A stretch of DNA of 26,429 bases from Chrysomallon squamiferum (Eukaryota > Mollusca > Gastropoda > Neomphalida > Peltospiridae), in assembly GCA_012295275.1 (NCBI GenBank), contig CM022676.1, positions 14,799,883-14,826,311 on the forward strand, in the 5' to 3' direction. The translations under genes were made by a program, and so were the position numbers. Under the pieces are notes generated by a model that was not told where the DNA came from, searched no databases, and saw only the letters and a program-made list of their open reading frames with translations. Below are positions 10,083 to 22,232 of this stretch, piece by piece. Positions within the stretch are counted from its first letter, which is position 1. Every line of letters starts with the position of its first letter.

Positions 10083-11307
10083 CAGACACAGACATACGAA
10101 CACACGTAAGAACACAGTGAGGAAGAGAGACATACAGACAGACAGAAACGTTGATAACCATACAGTTTTTGTTAGTAATCTAATTATTTTCTAATTAATT
10201 AATCTCATTTAGTTATCTCACATTTTAAAGTCTTACTCTACTTCTTTTACACAGATATCTTTATACGGATGACGTCGTCCTAACAGGCGACAACGTCACC
10301 GGTCTGCTGTATCTATCGAGGAAGTACTTCATCACAACACTTGAAGATCAGTGCACAAAATATTTGGAGTCGTCGTTGTCGTCACAGAATGCGTGTGTCG
10401 TGCTGGAACAAGCTCACCTGTTTGATGAACTTGAACTAAGGAGGAAAAGTCTGGACTACATTTTGAAAAATGGCGACGAAGTTTTGAAGTCAGATGAGGT
10501 CACAGATCTTTGTCACGAATGTCTGGTTCAGATCGTACGATCAGACGAACTGACAGCAGACGAGATAAATGTTTTTGAAGCCGCTGTGAAGTGGGCTGAC
10601 AGCGCGTGCAGGAAGCAAGGGAAGACGACGAGTGAAAAAACATGCGCGAAGCACTGGGAGAGGTCGTGAAGCACGTGCGTTATCCATTACTCGATCAGAG
10701 GTATTTTGAAGAACACGTGACACCCACTCACATACTCACTGAGACAGAAGCACACAGAATTTTCAAACATTTCCTTTGTCCAGATGAAGATGTTTCACCT
10801 TTTAACTCAAACATGAGAACTAAAACACAGATTAAAATAAACAGGTTTGGTACGTATAGTACAGAGTTTGGAGTATTTGGTTGCTGGTTGTCAAGTTCTG
10901 GTGAAGTAGATGACGCCATTACTTTCTCTGTAAACAAAAACGCTTTACTTCGCGGATTTCAGTTGTATGGTTACGGTACAAACTACGACGTCAGCGCCTT
11001 CGTCACTGACACAAGAACAGACGAAATACTGGACAGGTCTACACTGACACAGAAATATGAACACGTGTCTGGCGTGTATGACGTCGTGTTCAGACGTCCA
11101 GTGAAGATTACTAAAGACACTGAGTACAGCTTGTTTGTTAATGTTAAGGGAGGAGACTCATTGTGTGGAGTTGGAGGTGAATCAGAAATTGTTGTAGACT
11201 CTTTTGTTTGTACATTTTCTGACTCACACAAATCTAAACACAGTGACAGACAACTTCGTACACGTGTGACAGAAGGACAAATACCTGTTTTGTTATTTTT
11301 AGTGTGA
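9783..11307 (+). pseudogene. BTBD6-like: BTBD6-like BTB-BACK-PHR gene, copy B, with a 1-nt frameshift in BACK
   Basis: Exons are 9783-10039 and 10255-11307, with intron 10040-10254 (donor AAA|GTACGT, acceptor TTACACAG|ATAT). BTB and the first half of BACK match copies A and C. At 10635-10640 there are six A where A and C have seven. The frame then shifts, nine foreign residues follow, and a stop at 10667-10669 gives a 223-aa product without the end of BACK or the PHR domain. From 10642 to the stop at 11307 the family frame is open with no other lesion and includes the whole PHR domain, ending GQIPVLLFLV. Without the shift the protein would be 436 aa. It lacks the four residues AVIP found before PHR in copy C. 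The cause is either a very recent mutation or a homopolymer sequencing error. It converges on copy C. Confidence 0.78.
10040..10254 (+). other. intron 1 of copy B with (CA)n
   Basis: 215-nt GT-AG intron, phase 2, at the same codon as in copies A and C. The (CA)n tract at 10051-10078 starts 11 nt past the donor and is the shortest of the three. Reading straight through the donor gives a His-Thr run that is not part of the protein. Confidence 0.85.
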
Positions 11308-11356
11308 AAAACAACATCGTTCAAACACTGTCACTTTTAGTCATCACTTGTATAAT

Positions 11357-11391
<35 letters not shown>

Positions 11392-11416
11392 CTTATTTTT
11401 GTTTGTTTTGTATTTC

Positions 11417-11502
11417 TGATGACGTCAGACTGCAGTGATGACGTCAGTCTGCAGTGATGACGTCAGTCTGCAGTGATGACGTCAGACTGCAGTGATGACG
11501 AC
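11417..11502. repeat. 19-bp tandem repeat, four units, each with a CRE palindrome
   Basis: Unit TGATGACGTCAGTCTGCAG, four complete copies plus ten bases, differing only by A/T at one position. Each unit contains TGACGTCA (a full CREB/ATF site) and CTGCAG. It begins 110 nt past the copy B stop. Copy C keeps about two CRE sites (22047-22074) and copy A one damaged remnant, so this is a variable-number repeat. Confidence 0.9.
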
Positions 11503-12023
11503 ATACACACTTTATTTGAAAGTCCCTAATCCACTGGCTTCTGTCAAACAGACACGTGTATAATGTACAAAAACAGCTCATTGCTTTATTTATTTATTTA
11601 TTTATTATAGATTGTTTGATTATTTAATGTATTGTTTAAACTGTCATATAATAGATGAAATATGTGAATACCTAAATGTGTTAATTCTCTATTAAAAAAT
11701 TGTATTATGTATATATATATTTTTTTCTTTGTAAATGAATATGTCTTATTGTTAAACATGTGTAAATATATAATATCTATTAGACACCAAGTGGTATTTT
11801 ATTTTATTTTAAATATCAATGTAATTTTTATATCGTTCAATATTCACTGAACAGGAGGCAAAAAAACTTAATCATTTTTGTAATTAATGTTTTTCCCGTC
11901 TTTGGCTGTGTATTTGTTTCTCTCTAAATTAATTCCCATGACGTGCAAAGTATCTAAATGCCTAAATAACATTAGTCTGTAAAGAAATGTTATATATTAT
12001 GTTTTAGATTTTGTCATAAACCA

Positions 12024-12029
12024 AATAAA
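12024..12029 (+). terminator. candidate poly(A) signal of copy B (AATAAA)
   Basis: AATAAA 717 nt beyond the copy B stop, matching those at 42-47 and 21523-21528. An ATTAAA also occurs at 11691-11696 and is kept in copy C but not in A. Confidence 0.3.
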
Positions 12030-12070
12030 ATACTGTTATTTTTTCGTATTAAAACTAATATCAAGATAAA

Positions 12071-12620
12071 TTATGTGTTTACTGTTTGTTAGACACGAAC
12101 TTAAGAACTGCTATTTGATTCATCTGTCTGTGTTATTTTATTTAGATTTATGTAAAATAAATATGCTAGTAAATTATATCGTATACAATATTCATTAGAC
12201 ATAACAGAAGTTGTCAGTTTGTTTATACATAAAAATATAATTTCTATTTAATTTGTTAAAAATGTAAACAAAATATAGAAGTATAGAAATAAATGTTTTA
12301 ATTATATTTGTTTGGTTCATGTCATCTTTTTCTCTTCTGTGTAGAAAGAATAAATGGTGTTGTGAGAGATATTTAAGAGAACAGCTTTAAAATAAAACCA
12401 AAAAATAACAAAAAACACTGGTTGGATCGGGAGATAAGCAAACAGACATTAAAGAGATTTTACAACTCTGTACATCATGCCTCTGAATTCTCTCTGTGCA
12501 ATTCTTCTTCTTATGATTATTTTTATTATTATTATTATTATCTTTTATTGTTTATTTATTTATTTCCGTTTTCGATATATTTTGTTCCATATATTACAAA
12601 GTTAGGTATGTTGTGCTGAC
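12071..12620. repeat. palindrome II arm, inner B side, unique part
   Basis: AT-rich sequence matched inverted at about 20930-21481. No gene. A long open frame from 12422 is low-complexity and not kept on the other side. Confidence 0.7.
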
Positions 12621-13177
12621 CTAATGTTCTTATTACATACTGACAGGTCAGTGGTTCAATTCCTGTCAGTGTAATAAAGTTATTACACAAAGATGTGTTG
12701 TAACAAGAGAACTAATGTTCTTATTACATACTGACAGGTCGGTGGTTCAATCCTGTGAGTGTAATAAAGTTACTACACAAATATGTGTTGTATGTAACAA
12801 GAGAACTAATGTTCTTATTACATACTGACAGGTCGGTGGTTCAATCCTGTGAGTGTAATAAAGTTACTACACAAATATGTGTTGTATGTAACAAGAGAAC
12901 TAATGTTCTTATTACATACTGACAGGTCGGTGGTTCAATCCTGTGAGTGTAATAAAGTTACTACACAAATATGTGTTGTATGTAACAAGAGAACTAATGT
13001 TATATTACATACTGACAGGTCAGTGATTCAATTCCTGTCAGTGTAATAAAGTTAGTACACAAGGATGTGTTGTATGTATCAAGTGAACTACTGTTCTTAT
13101 TACACACTGACAGGTCGGTGGTTCAATCCTCTCAATGTCACTAAAATTACTACACAAGGATGTGTTGTATGTAGCAA
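12621..13177. repeat. 94-bp tandem array, six units, each with a hairpin
   Basis: Units start at 12621, 12712, 12806, 12900, 12994 and 13088, with lengths 91 or 94. Units 2-4 read as identical. Each starts CTAATGTTCTTATTACA and contains an inverted repeat: TTATTACA(TA)CTGACAGG pairs with CCTGTCAGTGTAATAA around a 14-nt loop. The loop side includes GGTTCAATTCC in unit 1, which matches the tRNA B-box consensus GGTTCRANNCC; the middle units are one base short. The C side has only three units, inverted (20641-20913). Confidence 0.92.
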
Positions 13178-14269
13178 ATAGTATTTATCATATAACAGTC
13201 ACTGTAATGACACATAAAAGTAACAAACAAATTTTGTTTCTTTTTGTTTTCAACCACTTCGTTTTTCTTTATTTCATTTAATATTCATTCATCCATCAAA
13301 TTATACACATCTACATGTAGCGTTAGAATTAACAAGATGATTATTTTACTTTCAGAATTACGGTTTAAACTTGAATTAGGCTAAGAACTGTCGAAAAATG
13401 ACATAAGGGTTCGTGCAATAGTCAGGTGCTTTCGGTAAATGCAGTTAATTCAGTGCAGGTATTAGTGGCGGGCTCAGATTACATTTAATCCTATGGTTAG
13501 ATTTAAGGTTAGTGTTATGGTTTCATTCGGAATTATTGAAAATATTGATACCATAATAATAGCTAATTCAGCATAAGTCAGGATTAATGTTAGGTTTACG
13601 ATCTGCTGAGACTTAGGATTTGTCTTTCAGGTAGTGATATATCTCTTAGGAAATACTAAATAATATTAAATATTATACCTAAAGCTAAGCTCTCTGTTTT
13701 GTTCACGTTACAATTAGTTTTAAAGTTCTGGTTATGATCAGATTTGAACTGGAACTTTACTTTGTTTTGTGTTTTCTTTTTTGTTCTTTTTTTTGTTCTT
13801 TTTTTTTAAACTGAGTATTAATAGTGTGACCCTCACATACTGATACGTTCAGTACGATACACACTGTACAGTTTTAGTATATTCACAAGGATACCAGTCA
13901 ATCCATTGAAGCTTCCCCTTTCTATATGCAGGATATATTTGTAACGTGTTGTTGAAAAAACACCATATATTTTATGACTTATACACAGAATATATTTGTA
14001 GTGTTTGTATTTAGGACACAAGTCACTCTATGTACGCTTTACCTCTGTGATAGACATTCCAGTCAGATGTAATATATGTCTGTCTCGAGCAGGTTAATAG
14101 CATAGTTGACTTCATTCTCGGGGTCTCCGATAAGGATCCGATATGGATGTATGTATGTATGGATGTATGTAATTATGTATGTATGTATCTATGTATGTTT
14201 GTATTCATTATAGCAGTATAGTGCTAGAATAATCTGTCTGAACAATCACAAAACGGTTATACAAGGAGA

Positions 14270-14333
<64 letters not shown>

Positions 14334-14365
14334 AGTAGTTATACAAGTGCAGTCTGAACACTTAC
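13178..14365. repeat. palindrome II arm, B side, outer part
   Basis: No gene. Matched inverted at about 19420-20640. Contains degenerate GTTA-rich sequence (13480-13640), a T-rich run (13777-13808), a GTAT/GGAT run (14142-14205) whose inverted partner is at 19590-19663, and (CA)n at 14273-14329 opposite (GT)n at 19456-19515. Confidence 0.7.
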
Positions 14366-14416
14366 TGAATGTACTGTAGACAGCGACCTTTCCACTGGAA
14401 TCCTTCCACAGTTCCC
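14366..14416 (-). other. 51-nt exon-like segment, B side
   Basis: On the minus strand: acceptor-like TTTCTTTAG, 51 nt, then donor GTAAGT. Its inverted partner at 19368-19418 has the same length and both splice signals. The frame through both reads ELW(K/N)DSSG(K/T)VAVY(S/R)TFS. The four base differences all change amino acids in this frame. No parent gene recognised. Confidence 0.3.
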
Positions 14417-14767
14417 CTAAAGAAATATGAAAAAAATATATAATTGAAAAGAAAACTCCGTTGTTTTATTCAAAACGTTATCTGTCTTATGATCAGGCAG
14501 CCCTATCACTTCCCCTTTTGCAGAATCTAAAATTATTGCGAAGAAATCATTAAGACAGTTGAATATTACTACTTTTAAGAAAGGTTTATTTTCATTAATT
14601 AAGGTTAATTATTATTATTATTTGAATTTTAACTCGAATATATCAAATTGCGTTGAGCGATTCAATCAAATATTTCAGTGTACCCTTATGAAATAATTGC
14701 ATTGATTTTTATGTTCATTTGTTTACTTATTTATCTTTTCTATGCTGGAATGTAAATATATTATGTA

Positions 14768-14892
<125 letters not shown>

Positions 14893-14894
14893 TG

Positions 14895-15086
14895 TTATTA
14901 AGTTGACTTGATACTAAAGTAATCCTAGGTAATACATTTTAGACAACTAAGTAAACTTTAGTGCTGACAAAACAGATTAGATTTCTCTCTCTCTGTTTTA
15001 GTTGATTTTGTAATAAAGTAAACTTTATCTCAGAGTACTTAATTTAAGACAACTAAGTAAACTTTAGTCTAGACAAAACAGATTGT
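14895..15086. repeat. two 95-bp repeat units behind a TC run
   Basis: Units at 14895-14980 and 14997-15086 share AACTAAGTAAACTTTAGT and ACAAAACAGATT. They match the pair at 17234-17434 in the same orientation, and more weakly the single unit at 15473-15570. Confidence 0.8.
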
Positions 15087-15210
15087 TTCACTGTTGTTTA
15101 TTTCAATTCACAAACAAGGCAGTAGGCAATAGAAAAAATCATATTGTATGTTAATGATTCGGTGTGTTTGACAGTACCGAGCATTCATTTATGTTTGTTC
15201 GATTTTTTTT

Positions 15211-15570
<360 letters not shown>

Positions 15571-16121
15571 TAGGTCTCGTTTCGCTCATTCGTGTTTTAA
15601 TATCAAGTAAACTGAACACAGATAACAAATATTTCAATCTGTGTCGTAGAAATAATCGAAGTTACAATACATAATACGGTTAATTCAAATGCAACTAAAT
15701 TTTATTAGATTAAACAAATCACTTTACTAATTTCCGACGATGAATACTTTTACTGGATTAGTTATATTAATATTAGCTGTGGTAAAAGTAATACTAATAG
15801 TAGTAGTTATAGAAGTAGTTATGGTAGTCGTAGTAATAGTCGTAGTAATGTTAGTTGTTATAGTAGTCGTAGTCGTACTAGTAGTAGCTGTAGTATTAGC
15901 AGCAATAGTAGTAGTTATAGCAGTAGTAAAAATACTGATATTAGTAATAGTGGTAGTTGTAGTAGTAGCAGCAGCAGGAGTAATATTGGCAACTGTTGTA
16001 ATACTCGCAGTAGTTGAAGCAATAACACAAGTAGTAGTGGTAGCAGAAGCAGCAGAAGTATTATAACAGCTGTAGTAAAAGTAGCACTAGTAATAATGGT
16101 TGTATTTTCTTATTTGCATTC

Positions 16122-16123
<2 letters not shown>

Positions 16124-16188
<65 letters not shown>
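16124..16188. repeat. (ATT)n microsatellite
   Basis: About 21 ATT units leading into the repeated block near 16205. Confidence 0.95.
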
Positions 16189-16365
16189 TTTTTTGAATGT
16201 TATTTCAAATATATTAAATTGCGTTGCGCGATTCAATCAGATTTATCAATGTACCCTTATTAAATAATTGTCTCTGTGTATATATATGCATCTAATTAAG
16301 TTGACTGTACCAAAAAAAAAAGTAAAAACCAAGAAAACAAAAACATTTGGGCCAAAGAATAAACG

Positions 16366-16414
16366 TACACACTCACACACACACACACACGCAAACAGAC
16401 ACACACACAAACAG

Positions 16415-16446
<32 letters not shown>

Positions 16447-16457
16447 ACACACAAACA
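16366..16457. repeat. imperfect (CA)n microsatellite
   Basis: CA runs interrupted by AAACAGA. Frames through it are His-Thr or Cys-Val runs. Confidence 0.93.
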
Positions 16458-17155
16458 CCACCACACGATCAATTTTTGCGTACTTGTTTGCATACAATGT
16501 TTTTTGGTAATACATCAATTTAATAATTAAAGACAAATTATTATTAAGGTTATTACGATAGATTTTACTTTTTAATCATCTGACCTACTCAAAATATTGT
16601 TTTTCTTTCAGGTCGGAGCAAATTTTCGCAACTGAACATCGAAACAATTCTTTTTTTATTTGTTATTATTAGTCTTTTTTTTATCTTAATTTGTTTTTAC
16701 ATTTTAACTGAAATTGTGGAGTCTGTGTAGACAGTTTAATTAGGAAGTTTTGTTTTCTTAGTAGATCAATTATTCAGTACTTCCATTATTTTTCGCGTTC
16801 GTTTACTTTTTCTTAAGAAATATAATCAAAGTAATATTCATAACTTTCCTTGTCCTCCACCACTACGACTTCTACTTTTGTTATTATTTTTACTATTACT
16901 ATTGTTTTTATGATTTATTTTTTGTTTATTTATTTTTGTTTATTTATATGTTAACTTGTTTATTTGTGTATTTGTTAATATATCTATATATCTATATCTA
17001 TATCTATCTATCTATATATATATATATACACATCAGCTTGTTGTTCATTAATATATATGTATATTTTATTTTTAAATATATTTCTATGTTCATTTGTTTA
17101 CTTATTTGTCTTTTCTATGCGGGCGTGTAAATGTGTTGTTTGTTAATCTTTTGTA

Positions 17156-17157
<2 letters not shown>

Positions 17158-17234
<77 letters not shown>
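17158..17234. repeat. (CT)n microsatellite
   Basis: Uninterrupted CT run, preceded and followed by sequence that matches the flanks of the TC run at 14771-14892. Confidence 0.96.
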
Positions 17235-17238
<4 letters not shown>

Positions 17239-17434
17239 AAGTTGACTTTATACTAAAGTAATCTTTGTCTCTAGATAATAAATTTAAGACAACTAAGTAA
17301 ACTTTAGTGTTGACAAAACAGATTAGATTTCTCTGTCTGTATTTGTAGTTTACTTTAGAGTAAAAAAAATCTTTATCTCTGAGTAAAACAATTAAGACAA
17401 CTAAGTAAACTTTAGTCTTGACAAAACACATTAG
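17234..17434. repeat. two 95-bp repeat units behind a CT run
   Basis: Second direct copy of the pair at 14895-15086, with the same two-unit structure and the same signature. The two pairs are about 2.3 kb apart. Confidence 0.8.
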
Positions 17435-18020
17435 TTGGCCATGCTATCAGTAGCACGTGTTTCAAAAACAAGCTGAAAAGACAGGACAAACATTTAAAAA
17501 ATTGTCGCAGAAATGTTCAGTCTTTCAGTACAGAATCTAGTTATTCATATACAAACAAATTTAAATAGATGAAGCACAGAACATTTACAATAATAAACAA
17601 TGAAAAATTTGATCACAACAAATTAATATTATAATTATCTGAATTTTATTTCAAATATTTTAAATTACATTAAACCAAATAATTGCTCTGTAACTAGTGT
17701 TATCTTGAGTACCAACTCAGATTAAAGATTTATTTTAAGAAGTGTTTTATCTGTGTCAGTCACGCGGTCAGCGGGTTCTTCGAGAGAGAAATATTTGATA
17801 TCAATATCAGGTCTGTATTCAAATCACTGTAGTGTTAGAAAATTACTTATAACAGTGTCATATTATCATTAGACATTCTGATTCTTTCCTGTTGTCGTAT
17901 AAGTCATATAGACATGAAAATAAACCTTTCTTAAAAATAGTAATATTCAACTGTCTTAATGATTTTTTCGCAATAATTTTAGATTCTGCAAAAGGGGAAG
18001 TGATAGGGCTACCTGATCAT

Positions 18021-18161
<141 letters not shown>

Positions 18162-18829
18162 GTCATAAGCAGTGGATATCTAAATAAAAACATGTACATA
18201 AATAAAACGGCAGAAATTGGAATAATCAGCCAAGTCGTGAAGCCGCTTTGTCTCTCAAAGGCGAGGTGCGAGCAGTGTCACCAGAATTACAATAAAAGTA
18301 AACCTGAGCATGTCTGACTTGCATTTACAGATAGTTTCTTTGTTCATGACAGGACTGATGATTGTGTAACCAAAGTAATCTTCTTTTAATGATTCAAATC
18401 AAACCAGAAGCTGATTTTATTTGTTTTCGAAAGTGTGTTAAATAACTGATTTCAGATTCTTTAATGTTATATTTATGGACAAAACATGTAATTGAGATGA
18501 CGTACATATATTAAGTTTTCTTGGTAACAGTAGTAGACGTATATTTCAAAACTAATTATATATAAAACAATGTAAAAATTACAGCTATATTTGGCAATTA
18601 AAGTTTTGTTATAAATATTTTCATTGGTTTTTATTTGTCAGTGTTTATACTTTCTTGTTTTGATCTATTTACAATACTGAAAACATCGCTGCCCGTTTTG
18701 TCACAAATAGAAATGAATCATTTGTACTTTTTTTTTTTCTGTGTTCATTTCATCTCAAGACTTTTCAAATAATGCTAGAGGTTCTTAATTATATTACTAA
18801 ACGTATTTTGTACCAATACTGCACCAGTA

Positions 18830-18837
18830 ACAACAAC

Positions 18838-18907
<70 letters not shown>

Positions 18908-18924
18908 GAAATAATAATAATAAT
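18830..18924. repeat. (AAT)n microsatellite
   Basis: About 30 AAT units with one GAA interruption. Frames through it are Leu or Tyr runs. Confidence 0.96.
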
Positions 18925-19367
18925 GTCTGAAGAAAATATTTAACTTTTTGTCTGTGATAAAGGTAAACACGGATATCATGGATAAATTGCATTTGTATGT
19001 GAATGTAAATATACACAAGTGTTTACCTATGTATGAATATACACAAATATTAGCGTAGCAGCTTTGTCCATAAGAATGTTTACATCTTCTGCCTGTAAAA
19101 TGTAACTTGTTATATGGTTGGTGATTCGGTCTGCCTAATCTGTTAAAAGTCGTTACTTCCCCTTTGAAGATGGACTAATTATCACCTCCGGAGCAATTGG
19201 TTTTACGAGCTTTTGTTTGGCAGAAAGATCTGGCGGCAGACATCTAGCGGCAAGGTTCAAACCACTTTGACAGATAACTCGAGTTAACTTTTTGAATAAG
19301 ACAGACAACGTTTTGAATAAAACAACGGAGTTTTCTTTTCAATTTTATTTTTTTCATATTTGTTTAG

Positions 19368-19418
19368 GGGAACTGTGGAACGATTCCAGTGGAACTGTCG
19401 CTGTCTACAGAACATTCA
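19368..19418 (+). other. 51-nt exon-like segment, C side
   Basis: Preceded by a T-rich acceptor ending ATTTGTTTAG and followed by GTAAGT. It is 51 nt long, the same as its inverted partner at 14366-14416. In phase with GELWNDSSGTVAVYRTFS it is open throughout and into the following intron-like GT run. It could be an exon of an unrecognised gene or a relic carried in both arms. Confidence 0.3.
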
Positions 19419-19419
19419 G

Positions 19420-19450
19420 TAAGTGTTCAGACTGGACCTGTATAACTACT

Positions 19451-19518
<68 letters not shown>

Positions 19519-20640
19519 TTTCTCCTTGTATAACCGTTTTGTGATTGTTGAGACAGATTATTCTAGCACTTTACTGCTATAATGAATACAAACATACATA
19601 CATACATACATACATATATACATCCATACATCCATCCATACATATATACATACATACATACATGGATCCTTATCGGAGACCCCGAGAGTCAAGTCAACTA
19701 CGCTATTAACCTGCCCGAGACAGACATATATTACATCTGACTGGAATGTCTATCACAGAGGTAAAGCGTCCATAGAGTGACTTGTGTCCTTCTAAAAAAA
19801 CACTACAACTATATTCTGTGTATAAGGCACATAAAATATATGGTGTTTTTGCAACAACACGTTACAAATATATCCTGCATATAGAAAGGGAAAGCTTCCA
19901 TGGATTGACTGGTGTCCTTGTGAATATACTAAAACTGTATAGTGTGTATCATGGTACGTACTGAACGTATCAGTCTGTGAGGGTCACACTATTAATACTC
20001 AGTTTAAAAAAAAAAAAAAAAAAAACACAAAACAAAGTAAAGTTTCAGTTCAAATCTGATCATAACCAGAACTTCAAAACTAATTGTAACGTGAATAAAA
20101 CAGAGAGCTTAGCTTTAGGTATAATATTTAATATTATTTAGTATTTCCTAAGAGAAAACGACTTTGACCAGTGATATATCACTACCTGAAAGACAAATCC
20201 TAAGTCACAGCAGATCGTAAACCTAACATTAATCCTGACTTACGCTGAATTAGCTATTATTCTGGTATCAATATTTTCAATAATTCCGAATGAAACCATA
20301 ACACTAACCTTAAATCTGACCATAGGATTAAATGTAATCTGAGCCCGCCACTAATACCTGCACTGAATTAACTGCATTTACCTGAAAGCACCTGACTATT
20401 CCACTAACCCTTATGTCATCTTTCGACAGTTCTTAGCCTAATTCAAGTTTAAACCGTAATTTTAAAAGTAAAATAATCATTTTCTTAATTCTAACGCTAC
20501 ATGTAGATGTATCTGATTTGATGGATGAATGAATATTGAATGAAATAAAGAAAAATGAAGTGGTTGAAAACAAAAATAAACAAAATTTGTTTGTTACTTT
20601 CATGTGTCATTACAATGACTGTTATATGATAAATACTATT
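19420..20640. repeat. palindrome II arm, C side, outer part
   Basis: Inverted match to 13178-14365. Holds (GT)n (19456-19515), a CATA/CATC run (19590-19663), an A run (20006-20025) and a 14-bp perfect palindrome AGTGATATATCACT at 20170-20183 that is partly missing in the B arm. No gene. Confidence 0.7.
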
Positions 20641-20913
20641 TGCTACATACAACCCATCCTTGTATAGTAACTTTATTACACTGACAGGAATTGAACCACT
20701 GACCTGTCAGTGTGTAATAAGAACATTAGTTCACTTGTTACATACAACACATCTTTGTGTAGTAACTTTATTACACTGACAGGATTGAACCACTGACCTG
20801 TCAGTATGTAATAAGAACATTAGTTCTCTTGTTACAACACATCTTTGTGTAATAACTTTATTACACTGACAGGAATTGAACCACTGACCTGTCAGTGTGT
20901 AATAAGAACATTA
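20641..20913. repeat. 94-bp tandem array, three units, inverted
   Basis: Inverted counterpart of the six-unit array at 12621-13177, with half as many units. All three keep the hairpin TTATTACACTGACAGG / CCTGTCAGT(AT or GT)GTAATAA and the TTGAACCACTGACC loop side. Confidence 0.9.
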
Positions 20914-21481
20914 GGTCAGCACAACATACCTAACTTTGTAATATATGGAACAAAATATATCGAAAACGGAAATAAATAAATAAACAATAAAAGATAATAA
21001 TAATAATAAAAAAAAATAATAATAAGAATAAGAATTGAGAATAATAAGAGATTCACAGAGAGAGCAGAGAGAATGAGAGTACAGAGTTGTAAAATCTCTT
21101 TAATGTCTGTTTGCTTATCTCCCGATCCAACCAGTGTTTTTTGTTATTTTTTGGTTTTATTTTAAAGCTGTTCTCTTAAATATCTCTCACAACACCATTT
21201 ATTCTTTCTACACAGAAGAGAAAAAGATGACATGAACCAAACAAATATAATTAAAACATTTATTTCTATACTTCTATATTTTGTTTACATTTTTAACAAA
21301 TTAAATAGAAATTATATTTTTATGTATAAACAAATTGACAACTTCTTTTATGTCTAATGAATATTGTATACGATATAATTTACTAGCATATTTATTTTAC
21401 ATAAATCTAAATAAAATAACACAGACAAATGAATCAAATTGCAGTTCTTAAGTTCATGTCTAACAAACAGTAAACACATAA
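20914..21481. repeat. palindrome II arm, C side, inner part
   Basis: Inverted match to 12071-12620. No gene. An imperfect AAT/AGA-rich stretch lies at 20990-21080. Confidence 0.65.
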
Positions 21482-22232
21482 TTTATCTTGATATTAGTTT
21501 TAATACGAAGAAATAACAGTATTTTATTTGATTTGTGACAAAATCTAAAACATAATTTATAATATTTCTTTACAGACTAATGTTATTTAGGCATTTAGAT
21601 ACTTTGCATGTCATGGGAATTAATTTAGAGAGAAAAAAAATACACAGCCAAAGACGGGAAAAACATTAATTACAAAAATGATTAAGTTTTTTTGCCTCCT
21701 GTTCAGTGAATATTGAACGATATAAAAGTTACATTGATATTTAAAATAAAATAAAATACCACTTGGTGTCTAATAGATATTATATATTTACACATGTTTA
21801 ACAATGAGACATCCATTTACAAAGAAAAAAAAATATATATATACATAATACAATTTTTAATATAGAATTAACACATTTTAGGTATTCACATATTTCCTCT
21901 ATTATATGACAGTTTAAAAAATACATTAAATAATCAAACAATCTATAATAAATAAATAAATAAAGCAATGAGCTGTTTATGTACATTATACACGTGTCTG
22001 TTTGACAGAAGCCAGTGGATTAGAGACTTTCAAATAAAGTGTGTATGACGTCATCACTGCTGTCTGACGTCATCAAAGAAAAAATAAGTAAATAAACAAA
22101 TAAAAAATAAAAATAAATAAAAATAAAAAAATAAATAAATAAAAATATGAGTCCAGTGATGACTAAAAGTGACAGTGTTTGAACGATGTTGTTTTTTACA
22201 CTAAAAATAACAAAGCAGGTATTTGTCCTGTG
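21482..22232. other. 3' flank of copy C
   Basis: Matches 1-672 directly and 11308-12070 inverted. Holds an AAAT-rich run (22081-22145) and two CRE palindromes at 22047-22054 and 22067-22074, the reduced form of the CRE 19-mer repeat. No gene. Confidence 0.6.
21523..21528 (-). terminator. candidate poly(A) signal of copy C (AATAAA)
   Basis: AATAAA on the minus strand, 705 nt past the copy C stop, at the position conserved in copies A and B. Confidence 0.3.

Larger units (their letters stand above)
6790..12070 (-). repeat. palindrome I, right arm (carries copy B)
   Basis: Inverted counterpart of 1-5340. Order from the spacer outward: upstream modules, TATA block, copy B, 3' flank with CRE repeats, poly(A) candidate. 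The same arm is also the left arm of the second palindrome, pairing with copy C's arm, so it is shared by two inverted repeats. Confidence 0.88.
11308..12070. other. 3' flank of copy B
   Basis: No gene. It contains an ATTT run with overlapping ATTTA pentamers (11354-11391), the CRE 19-mer repeats, another TTTA run (11585-11605) and the conserved AATAAA. ATTTA runs in a 3' UTR can act as AU-rich decay elements, but here they may simply be a microsatellite. Confidence 0.6.

Noticed and set aside
13480-13640. Telomere-like GTTA-rich sequence
   Set aside because: Units are irregular and never form a TTAGGG array. The stretch is just AT-rich sequence shared by the two arms.
15740-16066. Valine-rich open frame of 108 codons
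   Set aside because: It is a degenerate GTA/GTT trinucleotide tract. Composition is set by the repeat, with no domain and no counterpart elsewhere.
19230-19265. Possible tRNA or SINE B-box (GGTTCAAACC)
   Set aside because: It is one base short of the consensus, no A-box lies at the right distance upstream, and no cloverleaf could be drawn.
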